64,000 bases of DNA from an uncultured Olsenella sp. (GCA_900316105.1 ONBR01000012.1:1-64000), one strand, 5' to 3'. Numbered from the stretch's first letter, positions 17,570 through 27,513 are shown. Notes: generated by a model from the sequence alone, not told the origin. A program made the numbers and translations.

Positions 17570-18439
17570 GTGAAAGTAGCAGTCATCGGTGCTGGCACCA
17601 TGGGTCAGGGCATCGCCAAGGCCTTCGCACAGTCTGGCTGGGAGGTCGCTCTGTGCGACATCAAGCAGGAGTGGGCCGAGGGTGGCAAGGACAAGATTGC
17701 CAAGGGCTATGCTCGTCTTGTCACCAAGGGCAAGCTGACCCAGGAGGAGGTCGACAAGCGTCTGGCCGCTATCACCCCTGGTCTGAAGGAGAACATTGCC
17801 GCTGACGCCGACCTGGTTGTCGAGGCAGCCTTCGAGGACATGAAGGTCAAGCAGACCACCTTCCAGGAGTTGGACAAGATCTGCAAGCCCGAGACGATCT
17901 TTGCCTCCAACACCTCCAGCCTCTCCATCACCGCGATCGGTGCTGGCCTGGAGCGTCCTCTGATCGGCATGCACTTCTTCAACCCCGCTGACCGTATGAA
18001 GCTCGTCGAGGTCATCGCTGGCGCCAACACCCCCGCCGAGACCGTCGAGACCATCAAGGGCTATGCCGAGCAGATCGGCAAGACCCCTGTCCAGGTCAAC
18101 GAGGCTCCCGGCTTCGTCGTGAACCGCATCCTCATCCCCATGATCAACGAGGCTGCATTCATCTACCAGGAGGGTGTCGCTGACATCCAGGGCATCGACA
18201 ACGCCATGATGCTCGGCGCCAATCACCCCATGGGCCCGCTGGCCCTGGGCGACCTGATCGGCCTGGACGTCTGCGTTGCAATCATGGACGTTCTCTACAA
18301 CGAGACCCATGACTCCAAGTATCGCTGCTGCACCCTGCTTCGCAAGATGGTCCGCGGTGGCCAGCTTGGTCGCAAGAGTGGCCGTGGTTTCTACGTTTAC
18401 AACGCTGACCGCACTACGACCCCTGTCGATCAGCTCTAG
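17570..18439 (+). CDS. hbd: 3-hydroxybutyryl-CoA dehydrogenase
   Basis: 289 residues. The Rossmann motif 'VAVIGAGTMGQGIAKAFAQ' starts the protein. 'ASNTSSLSITAIG', 'GMHFFNPADRMKLVEVI' (catalytic His) and 'VQVNEAPGFVVNRILIPMINEA' follow. It reduces acetoacetyl-CoA to 3-hydroxybutyryl-CoA with NAD(P)H. Start is GTG 17570, set by the AAGAAAGGGG site at 17555-17564; the open frame upstream includes the hairpin and has no other plausible start. Confidence 0.95.
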   Translation: MKVAVIGAGTMGQGIAKAFAQSGWEVALCDIKQEWAEGGKDKIAKGYARLVTKGKLTQEEVDKRLAAITPGLKENIAADADLVVEAAFEDMKVKQTTFQELDKICKPETIFASNTSSLSITAIGAGLERPLIGMHFFNPADRMKLVEVIAGANTPAETVETIKGYAEQIGKTPVQVNEAPGFVVNRILIPMINEAAFIYQEGVADIQGIDNAMMLGANHPMGPLALGDLIGLDVCVAIMDVLYNETHDSKYRCCTLLRKMVRGGQLGRKSGRGFYVYNADRTTTPVDQL

Positions 18440-18456
18440 TAGAAGAGGGACAACCT

Positions 18457-19635
<1,179 letters not shown>

Positions 19636-19649
19636 GAAGGGCACATTAG

Positions 19650-20444
19650 ATGAAAGCAATCGTTTGCGTAAAGCAGGTTCCGGATACTTCCGGCAACGTT
19701 GCAGTCAAGGAGAACGGCCAGCTTGACCGCGCTTCCATGGCAGCAATCACCAACCCCGACGACCTGAACGCCCTCGAGGCCGCTCTGGTCCTCAAGGAGA
19801 ATACTGGCTGCGAGGTCGTCGTCGTTACCATGGGACCCCCTCCTGCAGAGGGTATGCTCCGCGAGTGCATCGCACGTGGCGCCGACCGTGCCGTCCTGAT
19901 CTCCGGCCGTGAGTTCGGCGGTTCCGACACCTTCGCCACCTCCCAGATCATCGCCGCAGGCATCAACGCCATCGGCGTCGAGAAGGAGGACGTGGTCTTC
20001 TGCGGCCGTCAGGCAATCGACGGCGACACCGCCCAGGTTGGTCCCCAGATCGCCGAGAAGCTGGGCATCCCCCAGGTCTCCTATGTCACCGACATCGAGA
20101 AGGATGGCGACAAGCTCACCGTCACCCGCGCTCTCGAGGATGGCTTCATGAAGGTTGAGGTCGAGACCCCTTGCCTGCTCACCTGCATCAAGGAGCTCAA
20201 CGAGCCTCGCTACATGAACATGTATGACATCATGACCGCCTACGAGAAGCCCCTGCAGGTGCTGGATTACCCCGCGCTGAAGGACGATCCCCTGATCGAG
20301 ACCGACACTATCGGCCTCAAGGGCAGCCCCACCAACGTGTGGAAGAGCTTCACGCCTCCCCAGAAGGGCGCAGGCCAGATGCTCGAGGGTACTGACGTCG
20401 CTAAGCAGCTTGCTGGCATCCTGGCCAACAAGCACCTCATCTAA
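19650..20444 (+). CDS. etfB: Electron transfer flavoprotein, beta subunit
   Basis: 264 residues. 'MKAIVCVKQVPDTS' and 'DLNALEAALVLKENTGCEVVVVTMGPP' match EtfB. The 'TMGPP' stretch with 'ISGREFGGSDTFATSQ' is the version seen in clostridial Bcd-linked, electron-bifurcating Etfs. It binds the second FAD and NADH in bifurcating forms. It lies 14 bases after bcd and 14 before etfA. Confidence 0.94.
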   Translation: MKAIVCVKQVPDTSGNVAVKENGQLDRASMAAITNPDDLNALEAALVLKENTGCEVVVVTMGPPPAEGMLRECIARGADRAVLISGREFGGSDTFATSQIIAAGINAIGVEKEDVVFCGRQAIDGDTAQVGPQIAEKLGIPQVSYVTDIEKDGDKLTVTRALEDGFMKVEVETPCLLTCIKELNEPRYMNMYDIMTAYEKPLQVLDYPALKDDPLIETDTIGLKGSPTNVWKSFTPPQKGAGQMLEGTDVAKQLAGILANKHLI

Positions 20445-20458
20445 GGGAGGAGGACAAC

Positions 20459-21553
20459 ATGGCAGATCTTTCCGAGTACAAGGACGTATGGGTCTTCTGC
20501 GAGCAGCGTGAAGGCAAGCTCATGCCCACCGACTTCGAGCTGGTGAGCGAGGCCCGCAAGCTGGCTGATGACCTTGGTCAGAACGTTGTCGCACTTCTCC
20601 TGGGCGGCGAGGGCATCTCCGAGGTTGCAAAGGAGCTGGGTGGCTACGGTGCAGATGTCGTCAGGGTTTGCGAGAGCCCCCTCCTGGCTGACTACACCAC
20701 CGATGCCTATGCCAAGCTTCTGTGCGACAAGGTCCACGAGTACAAGCCCAACGCAGTGCTGATTGGTGCTACCACCCTCGGCCGCGACCTGGCTCCTCGT
20801 TGCGCAGCCCGTCTGCACACCGGCCTGACCGCCGATACCACGCACCTCGACATCGACACCAAGAAGTACATTGAGTTCCTGCGCACTTCTTCCACCATCG
20901 ACGTCGACAAGCAGAAGTTTGACCTAGAGGACCGCAACCTCAAGATGACCCGTCCCGCCTTCGGTGGCCACCTGATGGCTACCATCGTGTGCCCCCGCTT
21001 CCGTCCCCAGATGGCAACGGTTCGCCCGGGCGTCATGAAGAAGGGCGAGTTCGACCAGGCCAAGGCCGACGCCGTCAAGGTCGAGCTCGAGAAGTTCGAG
21101 CTCACCGAGGCCGACATCCACACCAAGGTTGTCGCCGTCGAGAAGGCAGCCAAGGAGCTCGTCGACCTCACCGGTGCTGACGCCATCGTCTCCGTCGGTC
21201 GTGGCATCGCCAAGGATGTCGAGGGTGGCCTGAAGCTGGCCCAGGAGCTCGCTGACGAGCTCGGTGGCGTGCTTGGCTCCTCCCGTGCCCTGGTTGACGA
21301 CGGCTTCGTCGAGGCTGACCACCAGGTTGGCCAGACCGGCAAGACCGTTCGCCCCAAGCTCTATGTGGCTCTGGGCATCTCCGGCGCAATCCAGCATGTC
21401 GCCGGCATGCAGGACTCCGAGAACATCGTTGCCATCAACACGAACCCCGACGCCCCAATCTTCGAGGTTGCCGACTACGGTATCGTGGGCGACCTGTTCA
21501 AGGTTGTTCCCCAGCTCATCGACGAGATCAAGGCTGCCAAGGCTGCTGAGTAG
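20459..21553 (+). CDS. etfA: Electron transfer flavoprotein, alpha subunit
   Basis: 364 residues. The N-terminal domain has '[30 protein letters not shown]', and the C-terminal FAD domain has '[12 protein letters not shown]', '[24 protein letters not shown]' and '[12 protein letters not shown]' followed by '[21 protein letters not shown]'. It pairs with EtfB to carry electrons to Bcd. It is the last gene of the butyrate operon; a strong terminator follows 30 bases later. The AAGGGAGGAGG ribosome site upstream is unusually strong. Confidence 0.94.
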   Translation: MADLSEYKDVWVFCEQREGKLMPTDFELVSEARKLADDLGQNVVALLLGGEGISEVAKELGGYGADVVRVCESPLLADYTTDAYAKLLCDKVHEYKPNAVLIGATTLGRDLAPRCAARLHTGLTADTTHLDIDTKKYIEFLRTSSTIDVDKQKFDLEDRNLKMTRPAFGGHLMATIVCPRFRPQMATVRPGVMKKGEFDQAKADAVKVELEKFELTEADIHTKVVAVEKAAKELVDLTGADAIVSVGRGIAKDVEGGLKLAQELADELGGVLGSSRALVDDGFVEADHQVGQTGKTVRPKLYVALGISGAIQHVAGMQDSENIVAINTNPDAPIFEVADYGIVGDLFKVVPQLIDEIKAAKAAE

Positions 21554-21583
21554 CACCTGCATCCCAGATCGTCTGTGACATCG

Positions 21584-21620
21584 AAAGCCTGGTGGTAGAC
21601 TCGGCCACCAGGCTTTTTTC
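21584..21620 (+). terminator. Intrinsic terminator of the butyrate operon
   Basis: AAAGCCTGGTGG (21584-21595) pairs with CCACCAGGCTTT (21605-21616) around a 9-base loop, and the stem runs into TTTTTT. This is a textbook rho-independent terminator after etfA. Confidence 0.9.
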
Positions 21621-21657
21621 ATAGGAACCGAATCCAGAGTTGGGCCGCTCAGGTTCT

Positions 21658-21754
21658 GGTTATCCACGGGGGGTACTCCCTTTTGGCTTAGATTATCCAC
21701 GGGGGGGTACTCCCTTTTGGCTTTAAGCCAAAAGGGAGTACCCCCCGTGGATAA
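21658..21754. repeat. Palindromic repeat element, locus 1
   Basis: A half copy (21659-21690) is followed by a complete dyad. The left arm (21693-21723) begins TTATCCAC, has a run of seven G and ends in TACTCCCTTTTGGCTT; the right arm (21725-21754) is its reverse complement with one G fewer. The arms are about 30 bases with a single base between them. The same core, including TACTCCCTTTTGGCTT, occurs again at 33634-33698. It lies between the etfA terminator and the efp promoter and encodes nothing convincing. It behaves like a dispersed intergenic palindromic repeat family. Confidence 0.85.
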
Positions 21755-21779
21755 CTGCCACGCTATGAAGGTGTCATTC

Positions 21780-21808
21780 TTGTGACGGTATAGCTGGGCG
21801 TTTATACT
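21780..21808 (+). promoter_or_regulatory. Promoter of efp
   Basis: TTGTGA (21780-21785) and TATACT (21803-21808) with a 17-base spacer, beginning 25 bases after the palindromic repeat and about 70 bases before the efp start. Confidence 0.7.
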
Positions 21809-21876
21809 AGAAAAGCTTGTAAACATGTTCCCCTGCGCTTTCGGGCGTCTTGGGTTTTAGAGAAAGCGAGCATTTC

Positions 21877-22440
21877 GTGGCAGCACTGGGCATTACCGAT
21901 CTGAAGAAGGGCCTTGGCGTCAACATCAACGGCAAGGATTGCATTATTCTCGAGGCGCAGCACGTCAAGCCTGGTAAGGGCAACACCTATGTCCGCACCA
22001 AGTATCGTGACATCCGCACTGGTCGTGTGAACGAGGAGAACTTCCAGCAGTCCGCTCACTTCGATTCCGTTAACATGCGTACCCGCGAGATGCAGTACCT
22101 CTACAACGATGGTGACACCTTCTGGTTCATGGACACCGAGACCTATGAGCAGATTCCTGTCGAGAAGGACCTCATTGGCGACAACGACAAGTTCCTGAAG
22201 GAGAACGACATCTGCCTCCTCCAGTATGCCAATGACGTTCTCTATGAGGTCGATCCTCCCACCTTCATCGAGGTCGAGATCACCGAGACCGATCCTGGCT
22301 TCAAGGGCGATACCGTCCAGGGTGGCACCAAGCCTGCGACCATCGAGACCGGCGCCACCATTCAGGTTCCCATGTATCTGAACCAGGGCGAGAGGATCAA
22401 GGTCGACACCCGCGACGGCAAGTTCGTTTCCCGCGTCTAG
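21877..22440 (+). CDS. efp: Elongation factor P
   Basis: 187 residues, the normal EF-P length from GTG 21877; the in-frame codon at 21850 would add nine atypical residues. Domain I carries Lys34 in 'HVKPGKGNTYVRTKYRDI', the tip residue that contacts the P-site tRNA. Domains II/III hold 'THFD'-like 'SAHFDSVNMRTREMQYLYND' and the C-terminal 'IQVPMYLNQGERIKVDTRDGKFVSRV'. It relieves ribosome stalling at polyproline stretches. A modification enzyme for Lys34 is not seen in the window. Confidence 0.96.
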   Translation: MAALGITDLKKGLGVNINGKDCIILEAQHVKPGKGNTYVRTKYRDIRTGRVNEENFQQSAHFDSVNMRTREMQYLYNDGDTFWFMDTETYEQIPVEKDLIGDNDKFLKENDICLLQYANDVLYEVDPPTFIEVEITETDPGFKGDTVQGGTKPATIETGATIQVPMYLNQGERIKVDTRDGKFVSRV

Positions 22441-22500
22441 GGTTCAGGGCTTGATTGACGTCTTCTGGTCTTGCAGCAGATGTCGTGAATAGAATTGATA

Positions 22501-22534
22501 GGGAGCCCGCTGGCGGGAAAGCCAGCGGGCTCCC
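22501..22534 (+). terminator. Hairpin terminator after efp
   Basis: A perfect 14-bp stem (GGGAGCCCGCTGGC with its complement) closes a six-base loop, 60 bases after the efp stop. The downstream TGCGTTTCCTTCC is only moderately T-rich, so termination may be partial. Confidence 0.7.
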
Positions 22535-22632
22535 TGCGTTTCCTTCCCTGGTATTTCCTTTCTTGCATGGAGAGTCCTGGCTAGGGAGCACGTATACTTA
22601 GGGAGTCCGACCATCGAACCTGGAGTAGAGAC

Positions 22633-24399
22633 GTGAGCGATGCTGCCGACTACATCGAGAGTGTCTGGCCCGAGTGGCGGGTATCGAAACTGATAGGCCG
22701 AGGAGGCTTCGGCAGCGTATATCGAGCGGAGCGCTCTGCTGGTGACTTCTCCACCGAGGCCGCCATCAAGCTGATCGAATTTCCCTCTTCCCAGGACGAG
22801 GTAGACGAGCTTCGCAGCATGGGCAACAGCGATGCGGAGATTCGAGACTACTTCAGAGAGTCGGCAAAGGGGATTGCCAACGAGATTGCCACAATGGAGC
22901 GGATGAAGGGCGCCCCTCACGTGGTTCACATCGAGGATTTCGACATGAGGGAGAAGAGGGACTCCATCGGCTGGCTCATTTTGATTCGCATGGAACTTCT
23001 GGAGTCACTCAAGGACTACCAACGTCGCTGTGGCACGCCCGATTCGCGCGAGGTGGCCCGTATGGGCGAACAGCTCTGCCAGGCCCTGGCTGCCTGCCAT
23101 GCCGTGGGAATCATCCACCGCGATGTGAAGCCCGCAAATGTCTTTGTGACGAGGTTTGGGGACTACGAGCTGGGCGATTTCGGCATCGCTCGACGGATGG
23201 AGGAGGGCTCCACCAGGTCGGCCTTGACTGCCATAGGTACCTTGGCCTATGCCGCGCCAGAAGTGATGAGCGGGCATTACGGGTCCTCCGTGGACACCTA
23301 TTCGTTGGGTATCATGCTCTACCAGTATCTGAACGGAGGCCGTCCTCCCTTCCTACCTGCACGGGGACATGTTACCCAGGCCGACGCCCAGGTGGCGAGT
23401 GGCCGAAGAATGGGCGGCGACAGACCGCCCCTTCCCGCGGGTGATGGAGTCGACAGTCGTTTGGCTGCAATCGTGCGCCGAGCCTGCGAACCAAATCCCG
23501 CGGACCGCTGGGCCAGCGTGGGTGATTTTGGGCTCGCGCTGAAGTCCTGGCTGGAGCACCCTACGGATGGTTCGGACGATTGGGCCCAGGGACGGGTGGC
23601 TGCCTATCCCCAACAGACCCAAGGCCAGGGGGCCCAGGCTCGCACTCAGCAACGACGCTCGCAGGCTCAGACGAGCACCCAGACTCGGACCGTTCTGCAG
23701 GCTCGTCCACAGACCCGGTCCCAGGGGCAGTCCCAGGCGCAATCCCAGGCGCAGGTCGCGCCACTAACGCAGTCCAAGCCCGCCAGACGTAGATCGCATA
23801 TGGGTGCCCTTGTGGGCATCACGATTGCCGTGGTTCTGGTGAGCCTCGGTATGGCCCTCTATGCCCTGAGAATACTGCCGAACGCGGGCTCCGTCTCTGC
23901 AGGTGGCGACTCGACGGGATCAGCGTCCTCGGGGGTCGACGAAAGCTCGGACACCGTAACCTCTTCCTCGGATGGCATTGCGGACGAGTTGCACGTTGCC
24001 TCCGACGGAACCGTCAAATCTTCGAATTACGGCTACACACTGGTGCTGCCCGTATCCTTCAATAGCTACGCCAACGACAACTCTGGCGCGGTGGTCTTCT
24101 ATGATGCCCAGAGCGACATGACCATTACCCTGTCGGGGGACAACAACCCCAACGGTCAGTCCCTGGACCAGGCCTTCCAGGATGCGAAGGAATCCCTGGG
24201 AGACGACCCCTACACCTCCGTGGGCAACAACTGGTTCGTCGTCTCGGACGTCGAGGACAATGGCACAAACGTGCATTACACCATGAAATACGTGGAGTCG
24301 GGCCGTACGGCAACGATGCTCATCGTCTACCCCGCGAGCCAAAAGAGCTATGCCGACCAGATGGTGCAAAAGATTCAGCCCACCTTTAAGCTGAGCTAG
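22633..24399 (+). CDS. Transmembrane serine/threonine protein kinase
   Basis: 588 residues. The N-terminal Hanks-type kinase domain (about 12-305) has the glycine loop 'IGRGGFGSVYRA', ATP-binding Lys46 in 'AAIKLIEF', catalytic Asp164 in 'IIHRDVKPANV', 'LGDFGIARR' and 'YAAPEVMSG'. A Gln-rich linker (about 315-385) leads to one transmembrane helix (about 390-412). The extracellular part has a Ser/Gly/Thr-rich spacer and a globular domain of about 130 residues ('SSNYGYTLVLPVSFNSY') that is not PASTA. It may sense an external signal. GTG 22633 follows GGAGTAGAG. A TATACT hexamer at 22593-22598 may be its -10 box. It is not part of the efp transcript if the hairpin at 22501 terminates. Confidence 0.9.
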   Translation: MSDAADYIESVWPEWRVSKLIGRGGFGSVYRAERSAGDFSTEAAIKLIEFPSSQDEVDELRSMGNSDAEIRDYFRESAKGIANEIATMERMKGAPHVVHIEDFDMREKRDSIGWLILIRMELLESLKDYQRRCGTPDSREVARMGEQLCQALAACHAVGIIHRDVKPANVFVTRFGDYELGDFGIARRMEEGSTRSALTAIGTLAYAAPEVMSGHYGSSVDTYSLGIMLYQYLNGGRPPFLPARGHVTQADAQVASGRRMGGDRPPLPAGDGVDSRLAAIVRRACEPNPADRWASVGDFGLALKSWLEHPTDGSDDWAQGRVAAYPQQTQGQGAQARTQQRRSQAQTSTQTRTVLQARPQTRSQGQSQAQSQAQVAPLTQSKPARRRSHMGALVGITIAVVLVSLGMALYALRILPNAGSVSAGGDSTGSASSGVDESSDTVTSSSDGIADELHVASDGTVKSSNYGYTLVLPVSFNSYANDNSGAVVFYDAQSDMTITLSGDNNPNGQSLDQAFQDAKESLGDDPYTSVGNNWFVVSDVEDNGTNVHYTMKYVESGRTATMLIVYPASQKSYADQMVQKIQPTFKLS

Positions 24400-24440
24400 T
24401 CTGAGACGCCTCGGCCAGGCCCTAGTCGGTCGAGAAAACC

Positions 24441-25445
24441 CTAGAGGTTGATCTGCGGATAGAGGGACTCGTAGCGCTGCTTGTTGATGTTGTGACCATT
24501 GGAGGCGTTGTCTGCCTTGATGGGGGAGAGAATCTCGTCCTTGTGGCCGGACGGGTTCGAGTAGCTCACGTCTATGCTCCAAGCCTTGACGATGCAGCCA
24601 AGTCGGGCAATGTTGTAGTCGTAGCACTGCAGGGTCTGCTGGTACTGGGTGGCCCAGGAACTACCAGACGGTACGGAGAGTCCCGCCAGGCCATCGCGCT
24701 GCTGCTGCAGCTCCGAAAGGAGCGAGGACGCGTCCTGGGAGTTCGACTGGCGCAAGGAGAGGTTGTCGCTCATGAAGTTGGTGTTGAAGGTGGATGCAAC
24801 GCTCTTGATGCGGTCCGAGTAGCGGGGCAGGGCCTTGTAGTAGTCCACTAGGGTGTCGTGGAAGGCCTGGTCGGCCTGGGCCGCGCTGCTCTGGGAGGAA
24901 GTCGAGGACGTGGTCGAGGGGGCAGGCGATGATGAGCTTGAGCTTGCGTCGGAGCTGGCGTTCGACTGAGAGCCGGAATCCGTGCTCGAGTCCGAATTGG
25001 CATCCTGAGACGGGTTGCTGACGGAATTGTCCTGCAGGACCACGGTTCTCTTTCCCCCTTGTGAGGAGTCTTGCTGAGATACGGTGGTCGCGCCGTTGGA
25101 ATCGCCCTGTCCCTGGCCATTCAGATTGGTGAAGGCAAAGATGGCGACGGCAGCTATCGCAGCGGCGCAAAGGCAGCCAATGAGGATGCCACGACCATGA
25201 TGCGTACCCTTTGCCTGGGCAACGGGCTGGTCGGGGGAGTCCTGGTGGAGGGTGTCCGTCTCGGCAACGGGGGCATCGGTTTGGGGAAGCTGCCGCAGAA
25301 CGGTCTTGGACACGGGGCTTTCCCCTGCGGGTGCGCCCTCGACGACCTCGGTCTGTTCCGTAACGGGGGCACCACATCGGGTGCAGAAGGCGGAATCGGG
25401 CTCGAGCGGGGCGCCGCACTGTGTGCAGAACTTCGGTGTGGGCAT
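24441..25445 (-). CDS. Zinc-ribbon membrane protein with Ser-rich linker, unknown function
   Basis: 334 residues. The N-terminus has a double CxxC zinc ribbon ('FCTQCGAPLEPDSAFCTRCGAP', about 5-26). A cytoplasmic stretch, one transmembrane helix ('GILIGCLCAAAIAAVAIFAF'), a Ser/Asp/Thr-rich spacer and a helical outer domain of about 130 residues ('AFHDTLVDYYKALPRYSDRIKSV') follow. ATG 25445 is preferred because GGAAG lies 8 bases upstream; a GTG at 25454 is in frame. It is convergent with the kinase gene, 41 bases apart, and shares its plan of cytoplasmic domain, single helix, low-complexity spacer and outer domain. A functional link is only a guess. Confidence 0.75.
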   Translation of the reverse strand: MPTPKFCTQCGAPLEPDSAFCTRCGAPVTEQTEVVEGAPAGESPVSKTVLRQLPQTDAPVAETDTLHQDSPDQPVAQAKGTHHGRGILIGCLCAAAIAAVAIFAFTNLNGQGQGDSNGATTVSQQDSSQGGKRTVVLQDNSVSNPSQDANSDSSTDSGSQSNASSDASSSSSSPAPSTTSSTSSQSSAAQADQAFHDTLVDYYKALPRYSDRIKSVASTFNTNFMSDNLSLRQSNSQDASSLLSELQQQRDGLAGLSVPSGSSWATQYQQTLQCYDYNIARLGCIVKAWSIDVSYSNPSGHKDEILSPIKADNASNGHNINKQRYESLYPQINL

Positions 25446-25590
25446 GTATCTCACTTCCGTGCTAGGAGGAACCGTCCGGGCGTGCGAGCCTGGACCCGGG
25501 AAGAATGCGTCGCTCTTCCTATTCTAAACCAGAGCTATTGATATATAAGCTGTGCAGGAGCTTATGTTGGCCGGCTCTCATGTGGCTCAA

Positions 25591-25621
25591 TTGCGACTTT
25601 TTCTCGCGGTGCGGCTATACT
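25591..25621 (+). promoter_or_regulatory. Candidate promoter of asp23-nusB operon
   Basis: TTGCGA (25591-25596) and TATACT (25616-25621) are 19 bases apart, a little long, in the 247-base divergent gap between the zinc-ribbon gene and asp23. The rest of the gap shows no gene. Confidence 0.4.
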
Positions 25622-25692
25622 GAGAAAGAATTGGTATGGTTGTGTACCCTTGAATGGTTCGGGTTTCTTGCCTCCGCGTCGAAAGGATCCTC

Positions 25693-26055
25693 ATGAGCAC
25701 AAACGAGCTCTTCATCTCCGGGATCGGCATCTCTAGGAACGTCCTTGCCACCATCGTCACCCTTGCGGCCGAGAAGGTCGAGGGCGTCGCTCGCGTGGGG
25801 GGCAACGATACCGCGTCGAACCTCGTATCGGTCTTTACCAGCAGGAGCATCGCGCCCGAGGCTGCCGTTGAGTCCTATGTGGAGGATGGAGACCTAAGGG
25901 TCGTAGTGCACCTTGCCGTCTTCTACGGCTATCCGTTCACAAAGCTCGCCGCGGACGTGCGCTCGGCCGTCGCCACTGCTATCTCCGAGCAGGTTGGCGT
26001 GGAGGTTTCCGCCGTCGACGTGTGCATAGACAGTCTCGTATTTCCCAAGGAGTAG
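25693..26055 (+). CDS. Asp23/Gls24 family envelope stress protein
   Basis: 120 residues. 'LFISGIGISRNVLATIVTLAAEKVEGVARVGG' and 'DLRVVVHLAVFYGYPFTKLAADVRSAVATAI' followed by 'VEVSAVDVCIDSLVF' match the family (YqhY/Asp23). Related proteins are membrane-associated scaffolds linked to envelope stress or to lipid synthesis, and YqhY is usually encoded just before nusB, as here (gap 5 bases). Start ATG 25693 follows GAAAGGA. No membrane segment is visible. Confidence 0.88.
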   Translation: MSTNELFISGIGISRNVLATIVTLAAEKVEGVARVGGNDTASNLVSVFTSRSIAPEAAVESYVEDGDLRVVVHLAVFYGYPFTKLAADVRSAVATAISEQVGVEVSAVDVCIDSLVFPKE

Positions 26056-26060
26056 CCCTC

Positions 26061-27212
26061 GTGCCAGAAAATAGCTTTCGTGGTCGCACCCTCGCTCGAA
26101 GCCAAGCCGTCCAGCTCCTGTACCAGGCAGAGTTTACCGACAGAAGCGTGGACCAGGTCCTGGCGGGCGTCTTCGTGCTCTCCGGTGCCGCACCGGGGGA
26201 GTATACGATTACCCGTGTGACCCCAGGCATGGCTCGCGCCAAGGATGACCCGGATGACGGCAAGGTCTGGGTCTGGGAGCAGAAGGGCAACCGAAGGATG
26301 CTGCCACGTGCCGCCGATGGCTCATTCCAGGGCTACGAGGAGGCACCAGGCGAGTACGTGCGCGTGCGCCTGCGCTCTGGCGACGACAAGGGCCTCCTGG
26401 ACGTGCGCGGCCACAACTACAGGATCCTGGTCTGGGACGATTCCCGTGACGCCTACGTAACGGCCCTCCTGCGCAAGGAGGACTCGTTGGCCCTGGACAT
26501 CGACGAGACGGGCTGCACCGTGTCGGACGAGCATTCGGGCAGGTACCTGATCAATGACTACGAGGGCATCATCGACCCCTATGCCCTGGAGCTCTCGCGC
26601 GGCGCCAGCGACCAGCTGGAGTGCCTGGATGAGATCCTGAACCAGAACTCTCCCAACTGGGGCGTCAGCCGCATGCCGGCCCTGGACCGCAACCTGCTGC
26701 GCATCGCCCTCTACGAGATGCTCTTTGAGGATGACATCAGCGACGCCGTTGCCATCGACGAGTGCGTGGAGCTGTCCAAGTCCTACGGCACCGATGACTC
26801 CTCCCGTTTCATCAACGGCGTCCTGGGCACGATCTCCCGCCTGGACAAGGAGCCCGAGGTCCTTCTGGGCGAGGCGAGGGAGGCCGTGGAGCGCAGGCAC
26901 GAGGAGGAGCGCATCCGCCGCGAGGAGGAAGAGCGTCTGCGCAAGGAGGAAGAGGAGCGCATTCGTCTGGAGGAGGAGCGCAGGGCAGCCGAGGAGGCGG
27001 CCTATGCTGAGAGGGACTACTACGATGGCCCCAGTGGCCAGAGCGAGTACGCTCCTGCTCCTGAGTCCGCCCTCTTTGAGCCCTTTGGCGGCCATGGCGA
27101 TGATGGCTGGCATGAGCCAGTGGAGCCGGTGGCTGACGACGCCGAGAGCCCCTCTGACCCCGTCGAGGACGCATCGTCTGGCGATGGGTTCGAGTCGGGC
27201 GAGGACTGGTAG
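26061..27212 (+). CDS. nusB: Transcription antitermination factor NusB with large insertion and charged C-terminal extension
   Basis: 383 residues, against about 140 for usual NusB. The first helices are clear ('RGRTLARSQAVQLLYQAEFTDRSVDQVLAG', about 6-36). About 125 residues then intervene that look like one or more beta-rich domains ('YTITRVTPGMARAKDD', 'GHNYRILVWDDSRDAYV'). The rear half of NusB follows ('YEGIIDPYALELSRGASDQLECLDEIL' and 'WGVSRMPALDRNLLRIALYEMLFEDDISDAVAIDE' to 'SSRFINGVLGTISRL'). After residue 270 comes a Glu/Arg coiled-coil-like run of about 50 residues and an acidic tail. Core NusB binds boxA RNA with NusE for rRNA antitermination. GTG 26061 is the start, 5 bases after asp23. 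Confidence 0.9.
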   Translation: MPENSFRGRTLARSQAVQLLYQAEFTDRSVDQVLAGVFVLSGAAPGEYTITRVTPGMARAKDDPDDGKVWVWEQKGNRRMLPRAADGSFQGYEEAPGEYVRVRLRSGDDKGLLDVRGHNYRILVWDDSRDAYVTALLRKEDSLALDIDETGCTVSDEHSGRYLINDYEGIIDPYALELSRGASDQLECLDEILNQNSPNWGVSRMPALDRNLLRIALYEMLFEDDISDAVAIDECVELSKSYGTDDSSRFINGVLGTISRLDKEPEVLLGEAREAVERRHEEERIRREEEERLRKEEEERIRLEEERRAAEEAAYAERDYYDGPSGQSEYAPAPESALFEPFGGHGDDGWHEPVEPVADDAESPSDPVEDASSGDGFESGEDW

Positions 27213-27214
27213 TC

Positions 27215-27508
27215 GTGGCAAAGCCAGACACCTCCGCATACCAGAACTTCGAGCAGATCTCCGGACGTCTGGACGAGATCATCGGCATCGTCAAGGACAA
27301 GGACACCTCACTGGAGCGGTCCCTGGACCTCTTCGACGAGGCAATCGCCCTTGGCTCGAAGGCGGTCGACATGGTTGATACCACCGACTTCACCGAGGGG
27401 GAGAAGGCCAGGCTCCAAAGGGAGGCCCAGGCTGTTGCCGCAAAGGCGGCTTCCCAGACCGACGGCGGCTCTTCCGATGAAAGCTCCTCCGACGGAAAGC
27501 TGGAGTAG
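27215..27508 (+). CDS. xseB: Exodeoxyribonuclease VII small subunit
   Basis: 97 residues. 'NFEQISGRLDEIIGIVKDKDTSLERSLDLFDEAIAL' is the XseB helical signature; the tail is Ser/Asp-rich. It binds XseA, whose gene is normally adjacent but is absent from this window. GTG 27215 lies 2 bases after the nusB stop, so the two are translationally coupled. Confidence 0.85.
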   Translation: MAKPDTSAYQNFEQISGRLDEIIGIVKDKDTSLERSLDLFDEAIALGSKAVDMVDTTDFTEGEKARLQREAQAVAAKAASQTDGGSSDESSSDGKLE

Positions 27509-27513
27509 GCCCC

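Noticed and set aside
20924..21826. 300-codon minus-strand frame running through the first palindromic repeat into etfA
   Set aside because: Most of it is antisense to etfA, and the remainder just translates the repeat arms.
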